A stretch of DNA of 64,000 bases from Aliidongia dinghuensis (GTDB taxonomy: Bacteria; Pseudomonadota; Alphaproteobacteria; ATCC43930; CGMCC-115725). Numbering within the stretch: position 1 is the first letter of the stretch; the number at the start of each line of letters is the position of its first letter. This document shows, piece by piece, positions 50,666 to 60,696 of this stretch. The notes beneath the pieces were generated by a model. That model did not search any database. It saw nothing but the letters and a program-made list of their open reading frames with translations, and was not told where the DNA came from. The position numbers and the translations under genes were made by a program. The stretch lies in contig NZ_BMJQ01000028.1 of the NCBI RefSeq assembly GCF_014643535.1, positions 1-64,000 of the forward strand. The letters are read 5' to 3'.

Positions 50666-51664
50666 CTATTCGCCGAGGAAGAGCGCAAGGAGCCGGCGCG
50701 CGCCCGCCATCGCAGTCATGGTGCCGGCCGCGACCGCCGCCTCGATCTCGGGAATGCGCCCGGCGATCGCCGGCCGGCGGCGCAGCGCCTCGATCATGCC
50801 GTCGCCCAAGTCGGCCCAAAGGGCGGCCTGCGCCTGGGCCGCCCGCCGGCGCGCCTTCTCGCCCGCAGCCTCAAACGCGGCTTCGTGCCGCTCGATCGCG
50901 GCCCAGGCCGCATCCAGCCCCTGGCCGGTCACGGCCGAGACGGCCAGCACCTCGGGCTGCCACAGCGGCGAGAGCGGGCGGAGCAGCCGGAGGGCCGCGC
51001 GATAGTCGCCGACCGCGACCCGGGCCTTGGCTTCGAGCTCGCCGTCCGCCTTGTTGACAAGCAGCAGCTCGGCCAGCTCGACGATGCCCTTCTTGATGCC
51101 CTGCAGCTCGTCGCCAGCCGACGGCAGCAGCAGCAGGCAGAAGAGATCGACCATGTCGGCGACCGCGGTCTCCGACTGACCGACGCCGACCGTCTCGACC
51201 AGGATCACGTCGAAGCCCGCGGCCTCGCATAGCACGATCGACTCGCGCGTGCGCCGGGCGACGCCGCCCAGGGTGCCGCCGCTTGGGCTGGGGCGGATGA
51301 AAGCTGCCTCGGCGCGGGCGAGCTCGGTCATGCGCGTCTTGTCGCCCAGGATCGAGCCGCCGGTCCGGCGCGACGACGGATCGACCGCCAGCACCGCGAC
51401 GCGATGCCCCTGCCGGATCAGCATGAGGCCGAACGCCTCGATGAAGGTCGACTTGCCGACGCCGGGCACGCCCGAGAGCCCGATGCGGATCGAATTGCCG
51501 GCGTGCGGCAGCACGCGTTCGATCAGCGCTTCGGCCTCGGCCCGGTGATCGGGCCGGGTCGATTCGACGAGCGTGATGGCGCGGGCGAGCGCCCGCCGGT
51601 CGCCGGCGGCGATGGCGGCGGCGCGCGCCTCGAGTGGCGCGGGATGGGCAGCGGCCTCGTTCAT
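50666..51664 (-). CDS. meaB: methylmalonyl-CoA mutase-associated GTPase MeaB
   Basis: A 332-residue G3E-family GTPase (ArgK/MeaB). It protects adenosylcobalamin-dependent methylmalonyl-CoA or ethylmalonyl-CoA mutase from inactivation and gates cofactor loading. G1: [19 protein letters not shown]; Walker B-type region [42 protein letters not shown] as LLVNKADGE. With the malyl-CoA lyase about 17 kb away it supports an ethylmalonyl-CoA/methylmalonyl-CoA route in this organism. Confidence 0.95.
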   Translation of the reverse strand: MNEAAAHPAPLEARAAAIAAGDRRALARAITLVESTRPDHRAEAEALIERVLPHAGNSIRIGLSGVPGVGKSTFIEAFGLMLIRQGHRVAVLAVDPSSRRTGGSILGDKTRMTELARAEAAFIRPSPSGGTLGGVARRTRESIVLCEAAGFDVILVETVGVGQSETAVADMVDLFCLLLLPSAGDELQGIKKGIVELAELLLVNKADGELEAKARVAVGDYRAALRLLRPLSPLWQPEVLAVSAVTGQGLDAAWAAIERHEAAFEAAGEKARRRAAQAQAALWADLGDGMIEALRRRPAIAGRIPEIEAAVAAGTMTAMAGARRLLALFLGE

Positions 51665-51692
51665 GGCCGAGGCATCATAAGGGAAGCAGGGG

Positions 51693-52766
51693 TCAGAGAT
51701 AGCCCTTGATGTCGATGCTCGTCTGCTTGCCGATCTTGTCGTAGGTCTCCCCCAGCCACCTGTCGGCCTGGGCGCGGCCCAGCTCCTTGAGATAATGGAG
51801 GAATTCCGGGTCGGCGTTCATCTTGCTCGAAGCGCCGAACTCCTTCATGTGCTCTTCGGCGCTGATCAGGTGGATGTGCATCACTTTCAGGCGCGAGACA
51901 TGGTCGCCGTGCAGCATGTCCTGGTGGATCAGGCGCTGGACAAAGGCGATCGCGCGCAGTTCGCGCATCAGCGTCGAATTGAATGTGATCTCGTTGAGGC
52001 GGTTCAGGATCTCCGACGTGGTCTGCGGCGTGCCCTCGCGCTCGACCGGGTTGATCTGCACGATCACCACGTCCTGGCTCTCGCAGCCGTAGATCAGCGG
52101 GAAGATCGCCGGGTTGCCCATGTAGCCGCCGTCCCAGTAGGGATCGCCGTCGATCTCGATCGCCTGGAACACGGTCGGCAGGCAGGCGGACGCCAGGAGC
52201 GCGTCAATCGACAGGTCCTTGCGGTCGAACACGCGGATCTTGCCGGTCCGCACGTTGGTTGCCGACACGAACAGGTTGAGGTTCTTGCAGCGGCGGATGC
52301 GCGCGATGTCGATCTCCTCTTCCAGCACCGTGCGGATCGGGTGCCAGTTGAGCGGATTGGTCTGGTAGGGCGAAAACGCCCGGCCGATCGTGTCGAGCAG
52401 CAGGTAGCCGGGCGACGTGTCGAGGTTCCAGTTGCCCATCAGCCGGTCCATCAGGCTGCGCTGGACGGGGCTGTAGCGCGAGAAGTCGCTGATCCGGCCC
52501 CAGAACTGATTAAGCGAGGCGCGGGCGCCCTCGCGCCCGCCGTCGACATAGCCTTGCGCCAGGGCCGCGGCGTTCATGGCGCCGGCGCTGGTGCCGCTGA
52601 TGCCGTCGATCTCGAGCCGATCGTCCTCGAGCAGCCGGTCGAGCACGCCCCAGGTGAAGGCGCCGTGCGAGCCGCCGCCTTGGAGTGCCAGGTTGATGCG
52701 TTTCGGTCCGTTCTGTTTGGTGCGCGTCTTCTTCGGTGGGATGGGCGCGTCGAGCATGTCGGTCAT
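51693..52766 (-). CDS. patatin-like phospholipase
   Basis: A 357-residue patatin-family serine hydrolase with a Ser-Asp dyad: oxyanion loop [15 protein letters not shown], nucleophile elbow [11 protein letters not shown] and catalytic Asp in [11 protein letters not shown]. Residues 1-26 are basic and Pro-rich. Such enzymes hydrolyse membrane phospholipids or, in some cases, intracellular PHB-related esters. In alphaproteobacteria close relatives lie near hydroxybutyrate genes; here it lies between meaB and a LysR regulator. Confidence 0.88.
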   Translation of the reverse strand: MTDMLDAPIPPKKTRTKQNGPKRINLALQGGGSHGAFTWGVLDRLLEDDRLEIDGISGTSAGAMNAAALAQGYVDGGREGARASLNQFWGRISDFSRYSPVQRSLMDRLMGNWNLDTSPGYLLLDTIGRAFSPYQTNPLNWHPIRTVLEEEIDIARIRRCKNLNLFVSATNVRTGKIRVFDRKDLSIDALLASACLPTVFQAIEIDGDPYWDGGYMGNPAIFPLIYGCESQDVVIVQINPVEREGTPQTTSEILNRLNEITFNSTLMRELRAIAFVQRLIHQDMLHGDHVSRLKVMHIHLISAEEHMKEFGASSKMNADPEFLHYLKELGRAQADRWLGETYDKIGKQTSIDIKGYL

Positions 52767-52829
52767 GGGCGGAAAGACCTCAATCGATGAAGCGGCGGCG
52801 CAAAAGATGGGTGCAGTGGTGCTGAAAAG

Positions 52830-53738
52830 CTAGCCGTCGCTCGGCGATGCAGCCATCGCGAGGCGGGAGGCCTCGCGCCGGAACAGTTGTTCGATGAACT
52901 GGGCCACCACGTCGACGCGCCGGTCCGGCTGCGGCAGCGCCTGGGCCACCAGATAGATGTCGTGATGGAACACGGCCGCGTCGGGCAGGACGCGCGTAAG
53001 CCCGTTCTCCGCCGCCGCCTGAGGCAGCAGGGCGGCAATGCCGAGACCGGCACGGGCCGCCAGCAGGTGGCCCGCCATGGTGTTGATGCGGATCGGCTGG
53101 CGCGCGGCCGGCGCCAGTTCGGCGAGCCAGCGCGGAATCGGGAAATCGGCATAGGCCGGATCCCAGCCGATGATTTCGTGCTGGGCCAGATCGCCCGCCG
53201 TCGCGGGCGTGCCGCGCCGGGCGAGATAATCGGGCGCGGCATAGAGGCAGATGGCGAGGCCGGCGAGGCGGCGGATTGTAAGACCGCCGGCCTCGCGCGG
53301 CGGATAGAGCCGGACCGCGAGATCGGCCTCGCGCCGGGCGAGCTTGATCGTCTCGACGCTGGCGACGATCTCGAGTTCGAGCTCGGGATGGGCGGCCCTG
53401 AGCTCGCCCAGCGCCGGCAGCAGGAACCATTGGCCCAGCATCTCGGCCACCGCGATGCGCACGGTGCCGGCGATCACGCCCGGCGCATCGAAGCGGCGGC
53501 GGCTCACGGCGGCGAGCGCCTCTTCCGCCCGCTCGGCCGCCGGCAGCAGTTCGGAGCCGGCCTCGCTCAGCACATAGCCCTCGCGCCGGCGCAGGAACAG
53601 CGGCGCCTTCAACGCCGCCTCGAGCGCCTCGATCCGGCGGGTCACCGTCGACTGGCTGACATGGAGCCGGCGCGCCGCCCCGGTCAGGCTGCCGTCGCGC
53701 GCCACGGCGAGGAAATATCTGAGGTCGTTCCAATCCAT
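52830..53738 (-). CDS. LysR-family transcriptional regulator
   Basis: A 302-residue LysR-type regulator. DNA-binding domain: MDWNDLRYFLAVARDGSLTGAARRLHVSQSTVTRRIEALEAALKAPLFLRRREGYVLSEAGSELLPAAE. The effector domain follows. The pattern MDWNDLRYFLAVAR places it in the subgroup of LysR regulators often linked to oxidoreductases. It is divergent from the quinone oxidoreductase gene across a REP-like element and may control it. ATG 53738 is used; ATG 53747 is three codons upstream. Confidence 0.92.
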   Translation of the reverse strand: MDWNDLRYFLAVARDGSLTGAARRLHVSQSTVTRRIEALEAALKAPLFLRRREGYVLSEAGSELLPAAERAEEALAAVSRRRFDAPGVIAGTVRIAVAEMLGQWFLLPALGELRAAHPELELEIVASVETIKLARREADLAVRLYPPREAGGLTIRRLAGLAICLYAAPDYLARRGTPATAGDLAQHEIIGWDPAYADFPIPRWLAELAPAARQPIRINTMAGHLLAARAGLGIAALLPQAAAENGLTRVLPDAAVFHHDIYLVAQALPQPDRRVDVVAQFIEQLFRREASRLAMAASPSDG

Positions 53739-53769
53739 GGCCGGCACGATGCCCCAAAAGCTCCTTATT

Positions 53770-53876
53770 CGTCATCCCCGCGAAGGCGGGGATCCAGGGC
53801 TGCGGTAAAGACTACCGCGCCTCGTTGTCGCCCAGCGAGCCCGCGGCTCTGGATTCCCGCCTGCGCGGGAACGACG
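53770..53876. repeat. REP-like palindromic pair
   Basis: Two inverted-repeat hairpins face each other. The first is CCCCGC-GAAG-GCGGGG (53776-53791), flanked by cgtcat and atccag. The second is CCCGC-CTGC-GCGGG (53856-53869), flanked by ctggatt and aacgac, the complement of the first flank. About 60 bases separate them. This is the common alphaproteobacterial extragenic palindrome arrangement. It occupies the divergent space between the LysR gene and the oxidoreductase gene. Confidence 0.85.
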
Positions 53877-53995
53877 GAAGGAGTGAGACTTCACCGCAAA
53901 AACGGCAAATGACTTGGCGCTCTTCGCTGTCGGCTTCCGGCAGATCCGGGCGCAGATGTCATGACGGTTTCGCCATTCGATGGAGGAAGAACCTC

Positions 53996-54979
53996 ATGAC
54001 CACCGTCACCAAGGCCATCCAGATGAGCGAGGTCGGCCCGGCCGACCGGCTCCGTCTCGTCGATCTGCCGGTTGCAGCACCCGGCCCCGGCGAGCTCTTG
54101 ATCCGCCAGACTGCGATCGGCATCAACTATGTCGACGTCTATCATCGCCAGGGCAGGTACCCGCTGCCGCTGCCGGCGGTGCCGGGCGTCGAGGCGGCGG
54201 GTGTGGTCGAGGCGGTCGGCTCGTCCGACACCGGCTTCGCGGTCGGCCAGCGCGTCGCCTATGCGACCTTCCCGGCCGGTGCCTATGCGGGCCATCGCGT
54301 CATGCCGGCCAACCGGGTCGTGGCAGTGCCTGACGGGGTCGACGACCGCACGGCGGCTGCTGCCCTCTTCGCCGGCCTCACGGCCCATTACCTGATCCAC
54401 CGGGCCTATCCGGTGCGCGCTGGTGACTGCGTGCTGTTCCATGCCGCGGCCGGCGGCGTCGGCCTCATCGCCGGGCAATGGCTGAAGGCGCTCGGCGCAC
54501 GCGCGATCGGCACGGTCGGCTCAGCCGCCAAGCGGGCGGTCGCGCGCGATCATGGCTATGACGAAGTGCTGGTGTTGGGCGAGGACGACGTGCCGGCCCG
54601 GGTGCGTGCCGCGACGGGAGGCCGCGGCGTGCCGGTCGTGTTCGATTCGGTCGGCCGCGACACGATCGATCTGTCGCTCGACAGCCTGGCACCGCACGGC
54701 ATGCTCGTCAGCTTCGGCACCGCGTCCGGTTTCGTGCCGCCTATTGAGATCGAGACCCTGCGCGCCAAGGGGTCGCTCCAGGTCTCGGCGCCGACCTACG
54801 GCACCTATCTCGCGACGCGCGCCGATCTCGAGGCTGGTTCGGCAGCACTCTTCGCCATGCTCGCGCGCGGCGCCATCCGCGTCGAGATCGGCGGGATCTA
54901 TCCGCTCGCCGAGGCGGCGCGGGCGCATGCCGATCTTGAAGGGCGGCGCACGACTGGCTCGCTGCTGCTGATCCCCTAA
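53996..54979 (+). CDS. qor: NADPH:quinone oxidoreductase (QorA-type MDR)
   Basis: A 327-residue zinc-free medium-chain reductase that reduces quinones with NADPH. GroES-like part: TAIGINYVDVYHRQGRYPLPLPAVPGVEAAGVVEAVG; NADPH motif AAAGGVGLIAGQWLKALGARAIGTVGSAAK; FDSVGRDTIDLSL; and SAPTYGTYLATRADLE, typical of Qor. GGAGGAAG lies 6 bases before ATG 53996. The stop codon overlaps the convergent transglutaminase-like gene by 4 bases. Confidence 0.93.
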   Translation: MTTVTKAIQMSEVGPADRLRLVDLPVAAPGPGELLIRQTAIGINYVDVYHRQGRYPLPLPAVPGVEAAGVVEAVGSSDTGFAVGQRVAYATFPAGAYAGHRVMPANRVVAVPDGVDDRTAAAALFAGLTAHYLIHRAYPVRAGDCVLFHAAAGGVGLIAGQWLKALGARAIGTVGSAAKRAVARDHGYDEVLVLGEDDVPARVRAATGGRGVPVVFDSVGRDTIDLSLDSLAPHGMLVSFGTASGFVPPIEIETLRAKGSLQVSAPTYGTYLATRADLEAGSAALFAMLARGAIRVEIGGIYPLAEAARAHADLEGRRTTGSLLLIP

Positions 54980-55860
54980 CCGGCAGTGACCTCGACTTCG
55001 ACCTCCATGCCGTAGAAGTCCTCGGCGTTGCCGGTATAGCTGCCGCTCAAGGGCACGGCCTGGGACGCGTCGCGGGCGACCGCGACGCGGATCAGGTTGC
55101 ACCCGCCGGCGAGCGCGTTGGTCGGGTCGAATTCGACCCAGCCGGCGCCGGGCAGATAGACTTGCACCCAGGCATGGGTGGCACCGCCGCCAACCAGGCC
55201 GCCGGAGGCGCCGACGAGCGCCTCGTCATAGAGATAGCCGGATACGAAGCGCGCGGCGAAGCCCAGGCTGCGCACAGCCTCCATCATGAACAGCGCGAAG
55301 TCCCGGCAGCTGCCGCTGCCGAGGTCGAGCGTCTCGGTCGGCGTCTGGGTACCCATCTCCTCGCGCCGGCAATAGCTGAACTCGTTCCGGATCGCGCGGG
55401 TGATGGCGAGCAGCACGTCCATGGTCCGGGGAGCGGCGCCGCCCTGGCCGGTGACGAAGCGGCGTGCCCAGGCGTCGACCTGGTGCTCGGGGTCGGGGTA
55501 GTGCCGCTCGTCGGTCCGGCCGAGATCCGGCACCTCGTCGGCGGCATAGCTGAACGGATAGAGCTCGGCATAGGGCTCAAGCACGAAATCCTGCGCGCCG
55601 ATCGGGAAATGTTCGGCAGTGAAGCTCGACTCGATGACAAGCTCGGTCGTGGGCGTGGTGAAGCTCGCGATCACGATCGAGTTGCCGAACACGTCATGGA
55701 TCCAGCGGACCTGCGCTGGCGGCGAGATCGTGAGGCCGGTCTCGACGAGGCGCAGATCGTGGCTGTCGCGCGGGCGGCACATCAGGCGATGCTCGCCCAG
55801 GGTCACCGGATTGGCGTAGCGATAGACCGTCCGATGCCGGACCGTCAGCTGTGTCGACAT
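54976..55860 (-). CDS. transglutaminase-like cysteine peptidase family protein
   Basis: A 294-residue protein: N-terminal Bact_transglu_N domain (LTVRHRTVYRYANPVTLGEHRLMCRPRDSHDLRL) followed by a transglutaminase core. The catalytic Cys is in GSGSCRDFALFMMEAVR, His in THAWVQVYLPGAGWVEFDPTN, and the Asp follows. Members act as peptidases or transamidating enzymes; natural substrates are mostly unknown. ATG 55860 follows a GGGGG ribosome site. It overlaps the qor stop by 4 bases. Confidence 0.92.
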   Translation of the reverse strand: MSTQLTVRHRTVYRYANPVTLGEHRLMCRPRDSHDLRLVETGLTISPPAQVRWIHDVFGNSIVIASFTTPTTELVIESSFTAEHFPIGAQDFVLEPYAELYPFSYAADEVPDLGRTDERHYPDPEHQVDAWARRFVTGQGGAAPRTMDVLLAITRAIRNEFSYCRREEMGTQTPTETLDLGSGSCRDFALFMMEAVRSLGFAARFVSGYLYDEALVGASGGLVGGGATHAWVQVYLPGAGWVEFDPTNALAGGCNLIRVAVARDASQAVPLSGSYTGNAEDFYGMEVEVEVTAG

Positions 55861-55969
55861 GAATCCCCCGCGCACGATGCGGGGCGGCCCCGCAGCTCGT
55901 CGATCGATGGCCTATATAAATAAGTGCGATCCTGGCGACTAGTTTCCGACTGCCCGGCCGATCACGGCA

Positions 55970-56209
55970 TCAGGCGCGGCGGCGGATGCCCAGATAGAGT
56001 GTGAGCACGAGGCTCGCGCCGATCACGACGGCGATGATCCCCGGGCCGGTTAGGCCCAAGCCGCCGAACAGCGCGAACAGGAAGCCGCCCGCGAGCGCGC
56101 CGATCGCGCCCAGGGTGAGGTAGGTCGGGCGGCTGGCACCATTGCCGGCGACGAGGCTCGCGAGCCACCCCAGGCCCAAGCCCAGGGCCAGCCAGACGAC
56201 AACCGACAT
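55970..56209 (-). CDS. GlsB/YeaQ/YmgE-family stress-response membrane protein
   Basis: A 79-residue membrane protein with three hydrophobic helices rich in Gly: [35 protein letters not shown] and [22 protein letters not shown]. It matches the transglycosylase-associated/GlsB family, which is induced by stress in several bacteria. Function unknown. Lies between the transglutaminase-like gene and the ABC exporter, same strand. Confidence 0.85.
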   Translation of the reverse strand: MSVVVWLALGLGLGWLASLVAGNGASRPTYLTLGAIGALAGGFLFALFGGLGLTGPGIIAVVIGASLVLTLYLGIRRRA

Positions 56210-56256
56210 CCGCGCGAACCTCCTGTTCCGAGAGGTGGCCGATCAGGGCCGATCGC

Positions 56257-58119
56257 TCAATCCTGGATTTCGGCGGCGATTTCGGCAAGTGCCGCCTCGC
56301 GTTCGGCGGCCCGCCGCTGCCGCGCCCACATGGCGGCATAGGCGCCGCCGAGCCGCAGCAGCTCGCCGTGCCGGCCGCGCTCGATGATCCGGCCGTGGTC
56401 GAGCACCAGGATCTCGTCGGCATCGACGACGGTCGAGAGGCGATGGGCGATGACGACGGTCGTGTGATCGGTCGAGACCTGGCGCAGGCTCGCCTGAATC
56501 TCCTGTTCGGTGGCGCTGTCGAGCGCACTCGTCGCCTCGTCGAAGATCAGGATCGCCGGCGCCTTCAGGATGACGCGCGCGATCGCGACGCGCTGCTTCT
56601 CGCCGCCCGAGAGCTTGAGGCCCCGTTCGCCGACCCGCGTCTCGTAGCCATCCGGCAGGCGGGCGACGAAATCATGGATCCGGGCGAGCCGGGCCGCCTC
56701 GATGATCTCGGCCTCGCTCGCGTCCGGGCGGCCATAGGCGATGTTGTAGCGGATCGTGTCGTTGAACAGCACCGTGTCCTGCGGCACGACGCCGATCGCC
56801 CGGCGCAGCGAGCCCTGGGTGACGTCGCGCAGGTCCTGGCCGTCGATCTCGATCGACCCGCCGGTCACGTCGTAGAAGCGGAACAGGAGACGCGCGATGG
56901 TCGACTTGCCGCCGCCGGACGGGCCGACGATCGCGACGGTCTGGCCGGCCGGCACCTCGAACGAGACCTCGTCCAGGATCGGCCGGCGCGGATCATAGGC
57001 GAAGCTCACCCGCTCGAACCGGACGCGGCCGCCGCGGGCGACGACGAGCTCCGGCGCGCCCGCTCGGTCCTCGACCTCGGCCGGCTCATGGAGCAGCCGG
57101 TACATGGCCTCGACGTCGATCAGCGACTGTTTGATGTTGCGGTAGACCATGCCCAGGATATTGAGCGGCTGGTAGAGCTGCAGCAGGTAGCTGTTGACCA
57201 GTACGAAGTCGCCGACCGTCAGCCGATGCTGGGCGACGCCCGCACCGGCCAGGATCATCATCAGCACGAGCCCGCTCGAGATGATCAGGCCCTGGCCGAG
57301 ATTGAGCAGCGACAGCGAGGTCTGGCTGCGCACGGCCGCGCGCTCGAACGCCTGCTTTGCCAGGTCGAAGCGCCGGGCCTCGTGCGCCTCGTTCGAGAAA
57401 TACTTGACCGTCTCATAGTTCAGGAGACTGTCGATCGCGCGCGCGTTGGCCTCGCCGTCGCGCTCGTTCATCTCGCGGCGGAAGCGCACGCGCCACTGGG
57501 TGATGCCGATGGTCCAGGCGACATAGGCGACGATGGTCGCAAGCGTGGCCAGCATGAAGCGCGCGTCGTAGCGGCGCCACAGGATGGCCGAGACCAGCAG
57601 GATCTCGAGCAGCGTCGGCCCGATGTTGAAGAGCGTGAAGGACAGGAGATATTCGATGCCCGTGGTGCCGCGCTCGATCGAGCGGCTGAGGCCGCCTGTT
57701 TGCCGCTCCAGGTGGAAGCGCAGCGACAGCGCGTGGAGATGGCGGAACACTTCGAGGGCGATCCGCCGGATCGCCCTCTGTGCCACCTTGGCGAACACCA
57801 GCTCGCGCAGCTCGCCCGCCGCCTGGGCCGCGACACGGGCGAGGCCGTAGAAGATAATGAGTGCCACCGGCACCAGGACCAGCGGCTGCGCGGCGAGGGA
57901 GAGCGCGTCGACCGCCTGCTTGTAGATGAGCGGGATCGCGACGGTGGCGAGCTTGCCCGCGACGATGAGGGCGAGTGCCGCCAGGACCCGCAGCCTAAGC
58001 TCGGGTTCGTGCCTCGGCCAGAGATGGGGCGAGAGGTGGCGCAGCACCGCGAACTGCGCGCTGAACGAGGCGGCCGGCGCGCGGGGTTCCGTGGAAATGG
58101 TTCGAATTCGGTCTCGCAT
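56257..58119 (-). CDS. Atm1/HMT1-type ABC exporter (fused permease-ATPase)
   Basis: A 620-residue half-transporter. The N-terminal six-helix permease includes the Atm1-type start [31 protein letters not shown] and [25 protein letters not shown]. The ATPase domain has Walker [21 protein letters not shown], signature [18 protein letters not shown], Walker [13 protein letters not shown] and an H-loop in VIAHRLST. Bacterial Atm1 exports glutathione-linked metal or sulfur species and is tied to heavy-metal tolerance and Fe-S balance. Homodimer expected in the inner membrane. Confidence 0.94.
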   Translation of the reverse strand: MRDRIRTISTEPRAPAASFSAQFAVLRHLSPHLWPRHEPELRLRVLAALALIVAGKLATVAIPLIYKQAVDALSLAAQPLVLVPVALIIFYGLARVAAQAAGELRELVFAKVAQRAIRRIALEVFRHLHALSLRFHLERQTGGLSRSIERGTTGIEYLLSFTLFNIGPTLLEILLVSAILWRRYDARFMLATLATIVAYVAWTIGITQWRVRFRREMNERDGEANARAIDSLLNYETVKYFSNEAHEARRFDLAKQAFERAAVRSQTSLSLLNLGQGLIISSGLVLMMILAGAGVAQHRLTVGDFVLVNSYLLQLYQPLNILGMVYRNIKQSLIDVEAMYRLLHEPAEVEDRAGAPELVVARGGRVRFERVSFAYDPRRPILDEVSFEVPAGQTVAIVGPSGGGKSTIARLLFRFYDVTGGSIEIDGQDLRDVTQGSLRRAIGVVPQDTVLFNDTIRYNIAYGRPDASEAEIIEAARLARIHDFVARLPDGYETRVGERGLKLSGGEKQRVAIARVILKAPAILIFDEATSALDSATEQEIQASLRQVSTDHTTVVIAHRLSTVVDADEILVLDHGRIIERGRHGELLRLGGAYAAMWARQRRAAEREAALAEIAAEIQD

Positions 58120-58166
58120 GCGCCGGACGGTACCGCCGTGTTCTCCGCTGCGCCAGCGTCAGGCTG

Positions 58167-59372
58167 TCAGAGTGCCAACGCGGCGTGCTCCGTCGCGCGA
58201 TGCCGGCGCAGCACCCGGGTCGCGAGCCAGGACGAGACCAGCATCAGGGCAGCACCCAGTATATAAGGTGCCGACGGACCGCCGAGCGAAAAGGCCGAGC
58301 CGGCGACGGCGGGGCCCAGCAGCCGGGCGAGCGAGCCCACGGACTGGTTGACGCCGAGGATGCCGCCCTGCTCGGTCGCGCGTGCCTCGCGCGAGATCAG
58401 GCTGGTCGTGGACGGCTGCGCCATGCCCATGCCGAGGGCCAGCAGCGACGAGGCGCCGATGCCGACGATCGGCGTCATGGCGGCGGCGAGCAGCGCCAGG
58501 CCGATCGCAATCGTGATGGTGCCGGCGAGCAGCATGCGCGGCTCGCCGAAGCGCTTGGTCAGTCGGCCGATGAGGCCGCCCTGGATCAGCACGAGCACGA
58601 TGCCGACCATGGCGAAGAGTTCGCCGACCTGGCGCGGTCCCCAGCCGAAGCGGGCGAGCGCCCAGAGCGCGAAGGTCGTCTCCATGCCGGCGAAGGCGAA
58701 GGTCGTGGTGAAGAACAGGGTCATGAGCCGGCGCAGGTTCGGCCGGGCGAAGGCGCTACGGATCTGGGCGATCCGGCCGATCCGATGCCGGGCCGCCTCG
58801 GCCCGCCGTTCCGGCGGCAGCGATTCCTTGAGCAGCAAGGTGGCCAGCACCAGCGCCAGCGCCGAAAAGCCGGCGGCGGCATAGGCCGGCAGCGCCACGG
58901 TGATGGCGTTCGGATCTCCGCCTGCAAGCGCGCCGCCGATCGCCGGGCCGACGATGAAGCCCAGGCCCAGCGCCGCCCCCATCAGGCCCATGCCTTTGGC
59001 CCGGTTCTCCGGCGCCGTCACGTCGGCGATATAGGCTTGTGCCACCGAGATGTTGCCGGCGCTGATGCCCTGCAGCGCGCGGGCGGCGAACAGCATCCAG
59101 AGCGCATCGGCATGCGCCAGCCACAAATAGGCGGCGACCGAGGTCGCCGTGCTGACCAGCACGATCGGCCGCCGGCCGATCCGGTCGCTCAAGCGGCCCC
59201 ATAGCGGCGCCGCGACGAGCTGCAGCCCGGAATAGGTTGCGAGCAGCATCGTCACCGCCAGGGGCGCCGCGCCGAAATGTTCGCCGTAGAACGGCAGCAG
59301 GGGGATGATGACGCCAAATCCGACGAGGTCGGTAAAGACGACCAGAAGCATGATCAGCATGACGGCCTTCAT
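58167..59372 (-). CDS. MFS efflux transporter, TetA-like
   Basis: A 401-residue major-facilitator protein with 12 predicted helices. The drug:H+ antiporter motif A appears as [20 protein letters not shown], and motif C-like [15 protein letters not shown] is present. This matches the TetA/TCR-type exporters (DHA1). The sequence [22 protein letters not shown] is a typical start. Substrate is not known. The gene is close behind the ABC exporter start (47 bases) but in series on the same strand. Confidence 0.9.
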   Translation of the reverse strand: MKAVMLIMLLVVFTDLVGFGVIIPLLPFYGEHFGAAPLAVTMLLATYSGLQLVAAPLWGRLSDRIGRRPIVLVSTATSVAAYLWLAHADALWMLFAARALQGISAGNISVAQAYIADVTAPENRAKGMGLMGAALGLGFIVGPAIGGALAGGDPNAITVALPAYAAAGFSALALVLATLLLKESLPPERRAEAARHRIGRIAQIRSAFARPNLRRLMTLFFTTTFAFAGMETTFALWALARFGWGPRQVGELFAMVGIVLVLIQGGLIGRLTKRFGEPRMLLAGTITIAIGLALLAAAMTPIVGIGASSLLALGMGMAQPSTTSLISREARATEQGGILGVNQSVGSLARLLGPAVAGSAFSLGGPSAPYILGAALMLVSSWLATRVLRRHRATEHAALAL

Positions 59373-59790
59373 ACCGCGCGACCGCGCCCAGCGACAGGGG
59401 CCAGATGGCAGTCCCGCATGCGGCGCGAGCGCGCGCGTGTTGGGCGCCGCCGTGGGATGGCGCCGGGCCGGACGAGGGTGTGAACTGGTTCACAGCTATC
59501 CCGCGAGGTTGTCGTTGAGAATTCGCGCGATCTTGCGATGAATCGGAAACGGCCTCAGTAATGGATCGAGCGAGAAAGACGGCTCGCTAGCCGCAAAAAA
59601 TTCATGTCTTCTTATTTTCTGCTCGATATAATTTTCCCGCTTCCGCCATCCGATGCCGTGGCCTTGTAAAAGCGATGTAAAGATCCGGTAAAATCCGGGG
59701 GGATGAGCAAGTGTCGAGCATATTCCAAAGCGCATTCCTTGGGGGGCATCGTCCGCCGAGCGGTTGCAAAACGCGCTCGAGGCACGGGCA
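59373..59790. other. intergenic region between divergent MFS and PAS-like genes
   Basis: No gene is supported in these 418 bases. The part from about 59520 to 59700 is AT-richer than the surroundings and contains TTGTAA (59664-59669) and TAAAAT (59689-59694) at a long 19-base spacing, plus a 10-bp-spaced direct repeat ATCCGG (59683 and 59693). These suggest a weak or activated promoter for the plus-strand gene. Confidence 0.4.
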
Positions 59791-60696
59791 ATGACTGGTT
59801 TCGGGGGGCAGATGGACCTGCTGATCGACCAAACGGGCCAGCCGTGGCCTAACGGTTCGACCGCCCTGCGCCGATATCTCGGCCAGCCGAGCTCGACCGC
59901 CGATCTCGCCGGTTTCGTCGTCTGCAACCTGGGTTTCGCCCGGTTGCGCATCCGGCAGGGGACGATCCTGCTCTCCGTCCGCGCCGGCCAGCTGGAATTC
60001 CGCGCGCTCGAGGCGGTCGTGCGCTTCCTGGTGACCGAAACCTGGCAGCGGCTGGTGATCGAGCACATGGATCGGCGGCCGGACTATGAGATCTTCGGCC
60101 GGGTCGAAGACGCGGTCGCCCGGCTCAAGGATCTGAGCGCGCCCTCGGTGGCCCTGGCACCACGCGATCCGTTCTTCAGCCAGGAACTCTCGCTCGACCG
60201 GCTCGCTCAATCCGGCCAGCAATCCCTGCAGTCCCTGCTGGCACTCTGGCGGGCACGCCGCGGCCAGCTGGCACCGAACCAGATCATCGCGATGATGCCG
60301 GGCCCGTTGAAGTCGCGCATGGTGCTGACCCGCATGCATCGTCCCGACAGCCTGGCGCCGAGCCGGGCGCTGGTCGAGCATATCGGCTCGGGCTTCCGCG
60401 TGTTCGATGCCTGCTGGGCGCTGGGCGCCGTCGGGCGCGACCTCGAGCAGCTGCCGGATCCAGGCTATGGTGAGAGGTCTGCCCGAGCGTACCACGAGGT
60501 GGCGGCGCTCGGGCAGCCGAGGTTCGAGCATGTCGATGCGGTGATCGACGTGCCGGGACGCCCGGTGACGCGCAGCCGCTACGAACGCCTGATGCTGCCC
60601 TGGCGGTCGCGCGGCGAGCTCTTCGTCTGCGGCGCCTCGGTGCTCCGCTCCTCATACCCGCTCGAACCGGCCGCGGCCCAGGCGGTCAGGTCCTGA
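59791..60696 (+). CDS. PAS-like domain protein, function unknown
   Basis: A 301-residue cytoplasmic protein. The C-terminal half (about 160-290) resembles the PAS_5 type sensor domain found in many Rhodospirillales: LVEHIGSGFRVFDACWALGAVGRDLEQLPDPGYGE, then PVTRSRYERLMLPWRSRGELFVCGASVLR. The N-terminal half has no recognised domain. ATG 59791 is preferred over TTG 59764 and has GAGG upstream. Its last 118 bases overlap the 3' end of the convergent GNAT-like gene. Confidence 0.6.
   Translation: MTGFGGQMDLLIDQTGQPWPNGSTALRRYLGQPSSTADLAGFVVCNLGFARLRIRQGTILLSVRAGQLEFRALEAVVRFLVTETWQRLVIEHMDRRPDYEIFGRVEDAVARLKDLSAPSVALAPRDPFFSQELSLDRLAQSGQQSLQSLLALWRARRGQLAPNQIIAMMPGPLKSRMVLTRMHRPDSLAPSRALVEHIGSGFRVFDACWALGAVGRDLEQLPDPGYGERSARAYHEVAALGQPRFEHVDAVIDVPGRPVTRSRYERLMLPWRSRGELFVCGASVLRSSYPLEPAAAQAVRS

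Noticed and set aside
56368-58266. 632-codon plus-strand frame opposite the ABC exporter
   Set aside because: Composition Asp/Arg/Gln-rich, no motif; the minus-strand ABC protein has all ATPase signatures.
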